Positions 8,347 to 16,376 of a stretch of 64,000 nucleotides of DNA are shown in pieces (the stretch's first letter is position 1; the number at the start of each line of letters is the position of its first letter). The stretch covers positions 62,001 to 126,000 of the forward strand of contig JAQAZG010000002.1 in NCBI GenBank assembly GCA_027864655.1, written 5' to 3'. The notes under the pieces are model-generated. The model worked only from the letters and a program-made list of their open reading frames with translations, ran no database searches and was not told the DNA's origin. Source of the stretch: Oleispirillum naphthae (GTDB taxonomy: Bacteria > Pseudomonadota > Alphaproteobacteria > Rhodospirillales > Rhodospirillaceae). Both the position numbers and the translations under genes were made by a program.

Positions 8347-9264
8347 GACCGCAGAGTCCTTTATCTTCGCCGCATAGGGGTATGCGATCCTGCCGCGCGG
8401 CGCAACCCGGATGTGCGTCCCACCCCGGGACTCGTGCGCAAGCGCGGAAAAAGGCGGCGCGGCGCGGCAGGCGAATCCTCCCCGGGCGGGGAGGCGCGCC
8501 GCGCCGCGGGTGGTGGCGGAAGGCGGGCGGGCGGCGTGCGCCGCGCCGTCGCCGGTTTTGCCGCAAGCGCTTCAATTTTCTTGAAAGTCGTTGGGAATGC
8601 GCGGGTTTTCGACGAGTCCGGGGCTGCCGGGGCAGGTTTTTTGGTCAGGAAGACTGTCCCATCCTTACGGATAAAATTGCACCACGTCGGGTTTCATGCT
8701 AGACGGCTGCCTCGAAAAGCGAACACGTGGCCTCTGGGGAGAGTAGGGCCGCGTGATAAACAGCAGGGGCTGGCTCGACAATGCCTGTATTCACGGGGTG
8801 CGTCGGGGCTCCGCTTTTGGGGGCCTCTTTGATCGAGGTCGTTTCCCGGATGGGGGTCCGGGCGACGGCGGCACGTCCGGCTTTGCCGATTTTCGGCGGG
8901 GCCGCAAGTGCCGTCTCCACCTTTCTTTTGTCCTGTATTACCCTCCCTGATTCTTATTCTTGGCGGTTCCGCGGGTTCTTTTCCATGCGCGGCTTTTTGC
9001 GTGTGCCCGGTCTGGCAATCGTCTATTCGGAAAGACAACCGTCCCGTGGAATGCGCCGTGCCGCGGACGGTTCGGCTTGCGTAGCGTGCAGGCCGTTTTC
9101 TCCGCCGAAGACGGCGGAAACGTTGCGTTTCAGGTGCCGGTTTTCCGGCGTCCGGACGCAGCAGTCGGTGCTGAATCCCTGGTGTCACACGAGGCTGGAA
9201 CGCGGCAAAGAACAATGATACATATGCCCTCCTTGCCTTGAAATTATCGGAAACGTGTATCCCA
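8347..9264. other. Long divergent intergenic region; probable mmdA leader
   Basis: More than 900 bases between ribF (minus) and mmdA (plus) hold no gene I can support; the small frames present have unconvincing composition. A weak sigma-70-like promoter reads TTGCAC (8677-8682), 17-base spacer, TAGACG (8700-8705), toward mmdA. A hairpin with stem CCGCCG/CGGCGG and flanking GTTT/AAAC pairing spans about 9094-9122, and a 12-base perfect palindrome GCGTCCGGACGC sits at 9148-9159. Everything from about 8710 to 9264 could be an untranslated leader. Base composition falls toward mmdA. Function unknown. Confidence 0.4.
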
Positions 9265-10818
9265 ATGGCGATAGCAAAAGAACTCCTCGAAGAACTTGAA
9301 AAGCGCCGTGCTACGGCGCTTGCTGGCGGCGGTCCCGAAAAGGCCGAAAAGCGCCACCAAAAGGGTCAGCTGACCGCCCGCGAGCGGTTGGACCTGCTGT
9401 TCATGCCGGAAACCTTCCAGGAATTCGGCCTGCTGGTGCGTCACGCCACCCGCGGTTTTGGCATGGACGACAAAGACATTCCGTGTGACGGCGTGATCAC
9501 CGGCGTCGGCTACTGCGGCGGCAAGCCGGTCGCGGCGTACTCCCAGGACTTCACCGCTTCCGGTGGCTCCCTGGGGTCGCGGCACGCGCTGAAGATCGCC
9601 CAGCTGCAGGAATTCGCGGTCAAGGCGGGCATGCCGATCATCGGCATCAACGACTCCGGTGGGGCGCGCATCCAGGAAGCGACCGACGCTCTGAACGGCT
9701 ATGGCGATATCTTCTATCGCAACGTTCTGGCTTCGGGCGTGGTGCCGCAGATCGCCGTCATCGCCGGCCCGTGCGCGGGCGGCGCGGCGTATTCGCCGGC
9801 TCTGATGGACTTCCTGATCATGACGCGGAACACCGCGAACATGTTCATCACGGGTCCGGAAGTGATCAAGGCGGTGACCGGTCAGGTCTGCACCATGGCG
9901 GAAATCGGCTCGGCCCAGGCCAACGCCTCGGTTTCCGGCAACATCCACTTCATCGCCGAAGACGACCGCGACGCGATCGCCATCACCCACAAGATCCTGT
10001 CGTTCCTGCCTTCCAACAACATGGAAGAGCCGCCGCATCACCTGACCGACGAGCTGGTGCTCGCCGACGATCCGGAGATGAACGAGCTGATCCCCGAGAC
10101 CAACCGGGTTCCGCTCGACGTCAAGCCGGTGATCACGCGCCTCGTCGATGGCGGCGACTTCCTGGAAGTCCACAAGGAATTCGCCAAGAACATGGTGGTG
10201 GGTTGGGGCCGTGTCGGCGGCGTCGTCGTCGGCATCATCGCCAACCAGCCGGCGTTCAAGGCGGGCTGCATCGACATCGACGCCTCGGACAAGGGCGCCC
10301 GCTTCATCCGCTTCTGCAACGCGTTCAACATCCCGTTGCTGAATCTCGTTGACACCCCCGGCTATCTGCCGGGCGTGGCGCAGGAGCGCGGCGGCATCAT
10401 CCGTCACGGCGCGAAGCTGCTGTTCGCCTATTCCGCCTCGACGGTTCCGAAGGTCACCCTGGTCCTGCGCAAGGCCTACGGCGGCTCCTACCTGGCGATG
10501 TGCCCGGGCTCGCTCGGCGCGGACATCGTCTTCGCCTGGCCGACCGCCGAAATCGCGGTGATGGGCGCCGACGGCGCTGCGAACATCCTCTACAGCAAGG
10601 AGATCAAGGAAGCCAAGGACCCGGCGAAGAAGCGCGCCGAAGTCGTGGCCGCCTACTCCAAGGAGTTCCAGAACCCCTACCAGGCCGCGGGCAAGGTGCA
10701 GATCACCGATGTGATCGACCCGGCGCGTTCGCGTGCCTCCATCGCTTTGGCGCTCCGGACCCTGCTCTCGAAGCGGGAAACCCGTCCGCCGAAGAAGCAC
10801 GGCAACATTCCGTTGTAA
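9265..10818 (+). CDS. mmdA: Sodium-translocating methylmalonyl-CoA decarboxylase, carboxyltransferase alpha subunit
   Basis: A 517-residue biotin-dependent carboxyltransferase of the MmdA/PccB type, with two crotonase-like halves. Family motifs include the oxyanion glycines in INDSGGARIQE and AGPCAGGAAYSPALMD in the N-half, and DTPGYLPGVAQERGGIIRHGAK and KAYGGSYLAM in the C-half. It would move the carboxyl group of a short acyl-CoA onto biotin carried by the MmdC protein encoded downstream. Length fits methylmalonyl-CoA decarboxylases better than the longer glutaconyl-CoA enzymes. The context (mmdD, mmdC, mmdB) makes it a sodium-pump subunit and not propionyl-CoA carboxylase. The start at MAIAKELL is chosen by family; an in-frame TTG at 9238 is possible. 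No strong ribosome binding site is seen for either. Confidence 0.88.
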   Translation: MAIAKELLEELEKRRATALAGGGPEKAEKRHQKGQLTARERLDLLFMPETFQEFGLLVRHATRGFGMDDKDIPCDGVITGVGYCGGKPVAAYSQDFTASGGSLGSRHALKIAQLQEFAVKAGMPIIGINDSGGARIQEATDALNGYGDIFYRNVLASGVVPQIAVIAGPCAGGAAYSPALMDFLIMTRNTANMFITGPEVIKAVTGQVCTMAEIGSAQANASVSGNIHFIAEDDRDAIAITHKILSFLPSNNMEEPPHHLTDELVLADDPEMNELIPETNRVPLDVKPVITRLVDGGDFLEVHKEFAKNMVVGWGRVGGVVVGIIANQPAFKAGCIDIDASDKGARFIRFCNAFNIPLLNLVDTPGYLPGVAQERGGIIRHGAKLLFAYSASTVPKVTLVLRKAYGGSYLAMCPGSLGADIVFAWPTAEIAVMGADGAANILYSKEIKEAKDPAKKRAEVVAAYSKEFQNPYQAAGKVQITDVIDPARSRASIALALRTLLSKRETRPPKKHGNIPL

Positions 10819-10843
10819 GGGATCGGGTTCTCGGAGTTCCGGC

Positions 10844-10871
10844 GGGGGCGCGGATGCGGATCCGCGTCCCC
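10844..10871 (+). other. Intercistronic stem-loop after mmdA
   Basis: GGGGCGCGGAT pairs with ATCCGCGTCCCC around a GCGG loop, with one bulged base. It is not followed by a U-tract, so it looks more like an mRNA-stabilising or processing hairpin between mmdA and mmdD than a terminator. Confidence 0.45.
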
Positions 10872-10909
10872 GTAGCGGAGGCCGGACCCACTAGGAGACA
10901 GAAAGCGAA

Positions 10910-11362
10910 ATGGACTACGTACAACTCGCCAATGCTGCCGCGTCCGTGACGGATGTCGCGCAGGTTGCCGCCGCGCAGGAGCCCCCGCCGGCATGGCTGG
11001 GCGGTCTGATGGGGATGGCCGTTGTTATGATTGCGCTGACCGGCTGCTGGTTCGCCAGTGCCCTGGTCGGCAAGTATTTCATAAAGAACGCGCCAAAAAA
11101 AACTGATGCCGCTTCGAAAGCGCCGGTAGCGTCTACGGCTGCCGCTCCGGTCGCGTCGCAGGCGGCGGTGAGCCTTCCGATCGCGGTGATTCTCGCGGCG
11201 GCGGCTCAAATCGTCAATCAGCCGATGCGGAGCGTTGTGATCAGCGCTCCGGCTCACTCGAATGCGAACTGGGCGATCCAGGGTCGTGAAGCGATCTTTG
11301 CGTCGCACTCGGCGAAAGCGCCGCGCGACGTATCCGGCCTCAGCGCCGTCAAGAAGGGATAA
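10910..11362 (+). CDS. mmdD: OadG/MmdD-like small membrane subunit of the decarboxylase (copy 1)
   Basis: A 150-residue protein with one membrane helix (about residues 30-58, WLGGLMGMAVV...), an Ala/Pro/Lys-rich linker and a small C-terminal domain. This is the architecture of the delta (MmdD) or gamma (OadG) subunit that anchors the carboxyltransferase and biotin carrier to the membrane pump. The C-terminal motif W-A-I-Q-G-R-E-A-I-F-A-S-H-S-A-K-A-P recurs in two paralogues in this window (13469-13930 and 14435-14905). GGAGACAG 8 bases upstream is a good ribosome binding site. It sits between mmdA and mmdC as in the Propionigenium and Veillonella operons, so this copy is the canonical one. 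Confidence 0.82.
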   Translation: MDYVQLANAAASVTDVAQVAAAQEPPPAWLGGLMGMAVVMIALTGCWFASALVGKYFIKNAPKKTDAASKAPVASTAAAPVASQAAVSLPIAVILAAAAQIVNQPMRSVVISAPAHSNANWAIQGREAIFASHSAKAPRDVSGLSAVKKG

Positions 11363-11368
11363 TGGGAA

Positions 11369-11779
11369 ATGACCAAGCTTAAGATTACCGTTGAAGGCAA
11401 GACCTACGACGTCGATGTGGAAGTCGTCGGCGCCGCCGCCGCCGCCGCCGCTCCGGCCCCGGTCGTCGCCGCCGCTCCGGCCGCCGCTCCGGCTCCGGCC
11501 GCTGCCCCGGCTCCGGCCGCCGCCCCGGCTCCGGCTCCGAAGGCCGCTCCGGCCGCTCCGGCCGGCGGCACCGTCGTGACCTGCCCGCTCGCCGGTTCGG
11601 TGACCAAGATCACCACCACCGTCGGCGCCTCGGTCAAGGAAGGCGACGAGCTGATGACTCTCGAGGCGATGAAGATGCAGACCCCGATCACCGCGCCGTG
11701 CGCCGGCACCGTGAAGTCGATCGACGTCGCGCAGGGTCAGACCGTCAACGAGAACCAGGTTCTTTGCACCCTGGGCTAA
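11369..11779 (+). CDS. mmdC: Biotin carrier subunit of the decarboxylase
   Basis: A 136-residue biotinyl carrier. A short N-terminal region (MTKLKITVEGKTYDVDVEVV) is followed by a flexible Ala-Pro linker (about residues 25-62) and a biotinyl domain. The biotinylation motif E-A-M-K-M-Q places the biotinylated Lys at about residue 102, some 35 residues from the C-terminus as usual. It shuttles the carboxyl group from MmdA to the membrane subunit MmdB. It starts 6 bases after mmdD and precedes mmdB by 50 bases. The homologous linker and domain layout is seen in MmdC, GcdC and the OadA C-terminus. Confidence 0.92.
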   Translation: MTKLKITVEGKTYDVDVEVVGAAAAAAAPAPVVAAAPAAAPAPAAAPAPAAAPAPAPKAAPAAPAGGTVVTCPLAGSVTKITTTVGASVKEGDELMTLEAMKMQTPITAPCAGTVKSIDVAQGQTVNENQVLCTLG

Positions 11780-11829
11780 TACATGGCCAAGCCATGATGG
11801 CGTAACCAAGGGATAAGGTCTTACACACG

Positions 11830-12984
11830 ATGGATATGACCCAACTGTTGAGCGATCTGACCGGGTTCGACGATGTCTCCTGGAAGATGATCGTGATGTG
11901 GGCGGTCTGCGCGGTGATGTTCTACTTGGCCGTGGTCAAGGAATTCGAACCGCTCTTGCTCGTTCCGATCGCCTTCGGCGCTTTCCTCGCCAATCTGCCG
12001 TGCGAGAACATGTGGAACGCCCCGGAAGTGATCAATGGCCAGCACGTTCCGGGCGGCCTCTACTGGTACATCTCGCAGGGTATTCACCTCGAACTGTTCC
12101 CGCCGATCATCTTCCTCGGCGTGGGCGCGCTCACCGACTTCGGTCCGCTGATCGCCAACCCGCGCACCCTTCTGCTTGGCGGCGCGGCCCAGTTCGGCGT
12201 GGCGGCGACCTACTTCACCGCCTACTACGCGATGGGCTTCACCGAAGGTGAATCCGCCACCATCGGCATCATCGGCGGCGCCGACGGCCCGACGACGATC
12301 CTGCTGGCCGGCAAGCTCGCTCCGCACCTCATCGGCGCGGTGGCGGTGGCCGCGTACTCCTACATGGCGCTGGTGCCGATGATCCAGCCGCCGATCATGA
12401 ACGCGCTGACCACTCATAAGGAAAAGATGATCCGTATGAAGTCGCTGCGTCCGGTGGGGCGTGCCGAGAAGCTGATCTTCGCCGCGATGAGCTGCGCGCT
12501 CACCATTCTCCTGGTGCCGCCGTCCGCTCCGCTGCTGGGCATGCTGTTCCTCGGCAACTTCATCCGCGAGAGCAACGTCTGCGACCGTCTGAACAAGGCT
12601 TCGCAGAACGAGATCATCAACATCACCACGATCTTCCTCGGCACCTCCGTGGGTGCGACGATGTCGGGCGACAACTTCCTGCAGCTCGCCACCCTGAAGA
12701 TCCTGGTGATGGGCGTCGTCGCCTTCGGTGTCGCCACCGCGGCCGGCGTGCTGATGGCCAAGCTGATGAACCTCACGATCAACCGCTCCAACCCGATCAA
12801 CCCGCTGATCGGTTCCGCCGGCGTGTCCGCGGTGCCGATGGCCGCCCGCGTCTCGCAGGTGGTCGGCGCTTCGCATGACCGGCAGAACTTCCTGCTGATG
12901 CATGCGATGGGCCCGAACGTGGCCGGCGTGATCGGCACGGCGGTGATCGCCGGTTACTTCATCGCCACCCTGGGTGGCCACTAA
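11830..12984 (+). CDS. mmdB: Sodium-pumping membrane subunit of the decarboxylase (OadB/MmdB family)
   Basis: A 384-residue polytopic membrane protein of the OadB/MmdB/GcdB family, which decarboxylates carboxybiotin and exports sodium. Two family hallmarks are plain: [18 protein letters not shown] (about residue 150), whose Asp corresponds to the aspartate implicated in sodium binding in OadB, and the C-terminal helix [15 protein letters not shown] (about 358). The length is typical. It is the last gene of the core mmdA-D-C-B block; a GC-rich hairpin follows at 12992-13027. The ion is inferred from the family; proton use cannot be excluded by eye. Confidence 0.92.
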   Translation: MDMTQLLSDLTGFDDVSWKMIVMWAVCAVMFYLAVVKEFEPLLLVPIAFGAFLANLPCENMWNAPEVINGQHVPGGLYWYISQGIHLELFPPIIFLGVGALTDFGPLIANPRTLLLGGAAQFGVAATYFTAYYAMGFTEGESATIGIIGGADGPTTILLAGKLAPHLIGAVAVAAYSYMALVPMIQPPIMNALTTHKEKMIRMKSLRPVGRAEKLIFAAMSCALTILLVPPSAPLLGMLFLGNFIRESNVCDRLNKASQNEIINITTIFLGTSVGATMSGDNFLQLATLKILVMGVVAFGVATAAGVLMAKLMNLTINRSNPINPLIGSAGVSAVPMAARVSQVVGASHDRQNFLLMHAMGPNVAGVIGTAVIAGYFIATLGGH

Positions 12985-12991
12985 GATCCGA

Positions 12992-13027
12992 CGGCGGAGC
13001 GGGCCGGATTTCCGTCTCGCTCCGCCG
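12992..13027 (+). terminator. Strong hairpin after mmdB
   Basis: CGGCGGAGCG pairs perfectly with CGCTCCGCCG across a 16-base loop, starting 8 bases after the mmdB stop. There is no U-run, so it may act as a 3' end stabiliser or attenuator that separates core pump expression from the extra mmdD genes. Confidence 0.5.
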
Positions 13028-13468
13028 CACCGAGTTCTGGTACGGTTGCACTAAGCGTTTTTGCGTGGGGGGTGGGGGCACCCCGTCGATGGCAACATCG
13101 TCACACCGCGCAGCAGACTATGTGACCGAACGACTTTACGTCGTTTGACTGGGTTGGGCGTCCGGGGGGTCTCTCCGGATGTTGCGTGGGACCGCCGGTC
13201 GCTCCGTGCTCGCACGGGCGATCGGATGGGGGACAGGGCCGCTTTTGGGCGGTCCTCCTCCCGCCTCCGTTCGCGGAGGAGCGGGTTCCCGTTTCGCGTT
13301 TTCGTCCCAGCGGGGGAGGGCTCCCCCGTGCCGGGAGAACGCGTGTCCAGCGAAGTTGACGGCGTCGCTTTGGCCTTATGCCGGAACGATTGCGGCATCC
13401 GATTGCGGGTTCGAGCCTCCTCGTCCTCGCAGCGGTCCGCACCGGAAACATCGATGGAGTGACCAAGT
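13028..13468 (+). other. Long structured leader before mmdD copy 2
   Basis: About 440 bases without a supportable gene. Visible structure includes CCTCCG-TTCG-CGGAGG at 13266-13281, the GGGGGAGG/CTCCCCC pairing near 13313-13329 and an ATGCCG/CGGCAT pair near 13379-13399. The segment is stop-rich and its small frames have atypical composition. I cannot tell whether it is a regulatory 5' UTR, a small RNA, or a promoter region for the second mmdD-like gene. Confidence 0.4.
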
Positions 13469-13930
13469 ATGGCTCTCGAAATCCAAATCCTGAACGCCGC
13501 GGCCTCTGTGGCCGACGTCGCGCAGGTCGCCCAGGCCGCGGACAAGTTGGCTCCGTGGGCCAACGGCTTGATGGGGATGGGGGTGGTTCTGACCGCCCTG
13601 ACCTCGATCTGGTTCGCCACCTCGGCGGTCGGCAACTACTTCAACAAGAAGAAGGCGTCCGCGCCGGGAAAATCTGAGGCCGCCCCGAAGGCTACTGCTG
13701 CGGCTCCGGCTGCGGCTTCCGCGGCGGCGGCCTCTTCCGACATTCCTCTGGCCGTGATCATCGCGGCGGCGGTGCAGATGGTGCAGGCACCGATCCGCAA
13801 CGTCGTGGTGAACGCTCCAGGGATGGCGTCCATTGCATGGACATCACAAGGGCGGCAGTCGATCTATGCCTCCCACGCGGCGAAGGCTCCGAGCTCGGTG
13901 TCTTCGTTGGGCACCATCAAGACGAAGTAA
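13469..13930 (+). CDS. OadG/MmdD-like small membrane subunit (copy 2)
   Basis: A 153-residue paralogue of the mmdD gene at 10910. It has the same order: an N-terminal Ala-rich segment (LNAAASVADVAQVAQAA, close to copy 1), one membrane helix (WANGLMGMGVVLTALTSIWFA), an Ala/Pro/Lys linker, and a C-terminal domain with W-T-S-Q-G-R-Q-S-I-Y-A-S-H-A-A-K-A-P. In Veillonella an extra small subunit (MmdE) resembles the C-terminus of MmdD, but here the second copy is full length. It stands apart from the core operon behind a 440-base leader and ends in its own terminator, so it can probably be expressed independently. Likely an alternative anchor or assembly factor; exact role unknown. Confidence 0.78.
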   Translation: MALEIQILNAAASVADVAQVAQAADKLAPWANGLMGMGVVLTALTSIWFATSAVGNYFNKKKASAPGKSEAAPKATAAAPAAASAAAASSDIPLAVIIAAAVQMVQAPIRNVVVNAPGMASIAWTSQGRQSIYASHAAKAPSSVSSLGTIKTK

Positions 13931-13961
13931 GCCACTTCAGCTTTCTGTCTCCAAACGTTAC

Positions 13962-13988
13962 GGGCGGCGCTTTCGAGCGCCGCCTTTT
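13962..13988 (+). terminator. Rho-independent terminator after mmdD copy 2
   Basis: GGCGGCGC, a TTTCGA loop and GCGCCGCC followed by TTTT form a classical intrinsic terminator 32 bases after the stop codon. Confidence 0.85.
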
Positions 13989-14434
13989 CCCTGCCCGCGG
14001 ATAAATATGGCGAAAAAGTGGCGAAATTTAGCCCAAAATGCGTCGAAATGACTCCGCTTCCCCCCGGCGTCATGTTACAAAGCAACCAAAGCAAACGTGG
14101 CCGAATCCTCGGATAACGGCCGCAGGGCGGCGCATCGCGCCGCGTGGCGTATGGGGCGCCCGGCCGTGCGCGGCCCGGGCGCGGCGAGGAACCGCGGCCC
14201 GCCCTCAGGGCGGCTCCGCCACCGGGCGCTTCGCAATTCGGCCCGGTTCCCGGCGGCTTTTGCCCGCCGGTTGGGTTCCCGCGCGTGGCTGTGTCGGGGG
14301 AGGGGGGAACCTCCAATGTCCGATGCAATTGCGTCCACCGGAGTTTGATACGGATGGCGCCCGCCTTCGGTATGCCTCGGCATGCCCGGGCGGGGAGGGC
14401 CTTCCGCTGGGACCCTCGATGGAGAACGTGAAAC
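13989..14434 (+). other. Long GC-rich structured leader before mmdD copy 3
   Basis: About 445 bases with no supportable gene. Strong local pairings include CCGCCC-TCA-GGGCGG (14199-14213) and CCGGCGG/CCGCCGG (14250-14270). An A-rich patch near 14086-14096 precedes the GC-rich part. Because an intrinsic terminator lies upstream, mmdD copy 3 needs its own promoter, which must be somewhere here; I cannot place it confidently. Confidence 0.4.
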
Positions 14435-14905
14435 ATGAGTGCTTTGTATGAAGGTATGGCGCCCCTCGCGTCGGGAGGGGACGTCGCGCAGTTGGCGCAG
14501 CAGGCCATGGGCGGGTTGGCGCCATGGGAGAACGCGCTTCTGGGCATCACCGTGGTGATGACGGCGCTGATCTCGATCTGGTTCGCCACGTCGATCGTCG
14601 GCACCTACTTCGCCAAGGCGGAGAAATCCCCGAAGGGGAAGACCTCGCCGGGAAAAACTGAGGCCGCTGCGCAGGCTCCCGCCGCTTCCGCGGCCCCTGC
14701 GGCGGCGGCCGACGAGATTCCGCTGGTGGCGATCATCGCTGCGGCGAGCTACGTGCTGGGCGCGCAGGTGCGCAACGTGATCGTGCATGCGCCGGGCAAG
14801 GAATCGGTGAGCTGGACCTCGCAGGGACGCCAGAGCATCTATGCCTCGCACGCCGCGAAGGCGCCGAAGCCGGTTGGAAGCATCGGCACGTTGCGGAAGA
14901 GCTGA
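14435..14905 (+). CDS. OadG/MmdD-like small membrane subunit (copy 3)
   Basis: A 156-residue paralogue of the two preceding mmdD-like proteins. It has one membrane helix (WENALLGITVVMTALISIWFA), a Lys/Ala/Pro linker, and a C-terminal domain whose W-T-S-Q-G-R-Q-S-I-Y-A-S-H-A-A-K-A-P motif is identical to copy 2 and close to copy 1. The N-terminus (MSALYEGMAPLASGGDVAQLAQQA) diverges most. GGAG lies 9 bases upstream of the ATG. It has its own leader and terminator. Copies 2 and 3 look like a more recent pair. It may allow alternative pump complexes, for example with a carboxyltransferase encoded elsewhere; that is inference. Confidence 0.78.
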   Translation: MSALYEGMAPLASGGDVAQLAQQAMGGLAPWENALLGITVVMTALISIWFATSIVGTYFAKAEKSPKGKTSPGKTEAAAQAPAASAAPAAAADEIPLVAIIAAASYVLGAQVRNVIVHAPGKESVSWTSQGRQSIYASHAAKAPKPVGSIGTLRKS

Positions 14906-14923
14906 GGGGAAACCCGTAAAAGA

Positions 14924-14952
14924 GAACGGGGCGCAGCGCGCCCCGTTTTTTT
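14924..14952. terminator. Rho-independent terminator after mmdD copy 3
   Basis: ACGGGGCGC-AGC-GCGCCCCGT followed by seven T residues is a strong intrinsic terminator. It ends at the convergent stop codon of the minus-strand gene at 14951. Confidence 0.9.
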
Positions 14953-15820
14953 ATTGCAGCGGCTTGCCGGTGAAGCCGGGCGGCGCTTCGCTGCGCATCC
15001 GCCCCAGCGGGAAGTAGGGGGCGGAGCCGGGGTGCGGGATTTCCGGCGACGGCGGGTCGGTGGGCTCGGGCACCGCGCCGCCGTCGAAATAGGCGGCATA
15101 GAGCTCGGGGCCGAGGATATCCATGGCGCTCTTGCGCGCCTGCTCCTGCCAGCCCAGGGCTTCGAGGGTGGCGAGATTGGTCTCGATCGCCACCTCCACG
15201 GTGACCATGCGGATCGGGTCGCTGCGGCGGCGCTGCAACTCCTCCTTGAGCATGAACAGATAGAGCCGGAGGAAGCGGAACGCCTTGGAGCGCGCCTCGC
15301 CGACCTGGCGCTGCGCCTCGTCGCGTTCGAGGCGGAGGGAGAGCACCTCTTGCCTGAGCGCGCGGTTTTCGCCTTCCAGGCGGTCGCGTTCCGCCTCCAG
15401 GCCCGCGGCCTGGTCGAAGATGTGATCGAACTGGCGCTTCAGGCGGCGCAGCTCGAGGCGCAGCCCGGCGATGACGCCGCGCGTCACCTCTTCGTCGGCG
15501 GTGCCGCTGCGTGCCGCCATGAAGCGGCGGAAGCTCACCACGTAAGGCGCGATCGCCTCGACGCGCAGCGGCAGGTCGGCGCGCAGGCCGCTGCGTTCCA
15601 GCCGCGCCTTCGCCTCCGGGTCGCGGAACAGGCCGCGCAGGGTCTGCGGGATGATCTGGAAGAGCTTGCCGTCCGGAATCCCCTCGACGATTTCCACCCA
15701 GCGGCGGCAGATCACCGAATCGCGCGGGTCGTCGAGGCGCTGGCCATGCGCCAGCGCCGCCATCAGGCGCTGTAAAAAGCGCATCGAGGGGTCGGTGGGG
15801 GCGGCGGCGGCAGTGGGCAT
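14951..15820 (-). CDS. Coiled-coil protein of unknown function
   Basis: A 289-residue soluble protein with no signal peptide or membrane helix. Residues about 1-110 look globular (WVEIVEGIPDGKLFQIIPQTLRGLF...). Residues about 120-185 form a charged heptad-rich coiled coil (ELRRLKRQFDHIF...EAERDRLEGENRALRQEV). A helical segment with KEELQRRRSDPIRMVTVEVAIETNL follows, and the Pro-rich tail is probably disordered. I do not recognise the family. Codon use and GC match its neighbours, so it looks native. A shorter start (MRFLQRL, 15785) is possible. It is convergent with the mmdD genes and lies 82 bases downstream of the nfeD gene on the same strand. Confidence 0.7.
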   Translation of the reverse strand: MPTAAAAPTDPSMRFLQRLMAALAHGQRLDDPRDSVICRRWVEIVEGIPDGKLFQIIPQTLRGLFRDPEAKARLERSGLRADLPLRVEAIAPYVVSFRRFMAARSGTADEEVTRGVIAGLRLELRRLKRQFDHIFDQAAGLEAERDRLEGENRALRQEVLSLRLERDEAQRQVGEARSKAFRFLRLYLFMLKEELQRRRSDPIRMVTVEVAIETNLATLEALGWQEQARKSAMDILGPELYAAYFDGGAVPEPTDPPSPEIPHPGSAPYFPLGRMRSEAPPGFTGKPLQ

Positions 15821-15902
15821 GGCGGCATCCGATTCGAGAGAACCGATGCCGGACTCTACCCCCAGCGGTTTTAAGATTCGGTGAATCCGATGACCCGGCG
15901 GG

Positions 15903-16376
15903 TCAGTTTCCGGCGGCTTCGACGGTCAGCGTCGCGCCGTCGATGCCGGTGACGCGCACCCGGGTTCCGGCCGGCAGATCCGGCCCGCTGACCAGCCACA
16001 GGGTGTCGCCGAGGCGTATCCGCCCCCGGCCGCTTTCGATCGGCCGTTCCAGGGGATAGATGCGGCCGACCAGCTCGCTGCCGCGCCGGTTGAGCGTGGG
16101 GTGCGCGCTGCCGCTGCGGCGGCGCCAGAGCCTGCGCCCGGCGGCCACCGACATCAGCCCGAGCACCGAGAACGTCAGCGACTGCACCTCCCAGACCGGC
16201 GTCCACCCCAGGGCGGCGGCGGCCAGGACGAGGAAGCCGTTGACGACGGCGGCAAGGCACAGCCAGAGGAAGACGATGCCCGGCAGCCCCATTTCCAGGG
16301 CGCCGAAAACCGCCGCGGCGATCCACCAGTGCCAGAAGCCGATCGGCGCGGCGACGATCTCCGCCCAGTCCATCAT
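15903..16376 (-). CDS. NfeD family membrane protein
   Basis: A 157-residue protein with two or three N-terminal membrane helices (WHWWIAAAVFGALEMGLPGIVFLWL...) and a C-terminal OB-fold-like domain (GRIRLGDTLWLVSG...GTRVRVTGIDGATLTVE) typical of short NfeD1b proteins. NfeD proteins partner with SPFH/stomatin proteins in membrane microdomains. The start overlaps the stop of the adjacent SPFH gene by 4 bases (ATGA), the usual paired arrangement. Confidence 0.88.
   Translation of the reverse strand: MMDWAEIVAAPIGFWHWWIAAAVFGALEMGLPGIVFLWLCLAAVVNGFLVLAAAALGWTPVWEVQSLTFSVLGLMSVAAGRRLWRRRSGSAHPTLNRRGSELVGRIYPLERPIESGRGRIRLGDTLWLVSGPDLPAGTRVRVTGIDGATLTVEAAGN

Noticed and set aside
8694-9218. Small open frames on both strands upstream of mmdA
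   Set aside because: They overlap each other, lack ribosome binding sites and have no protein-like pattern; treated as leader or intergenic DNA.
13418-13436. GGGTTCGAGCC resembling a tRNA T-loop upstream of mmdD copy 2
   Set aside because: The five-base T-stem does not pair and no acceptor, D or anticodon arms can be found around it.
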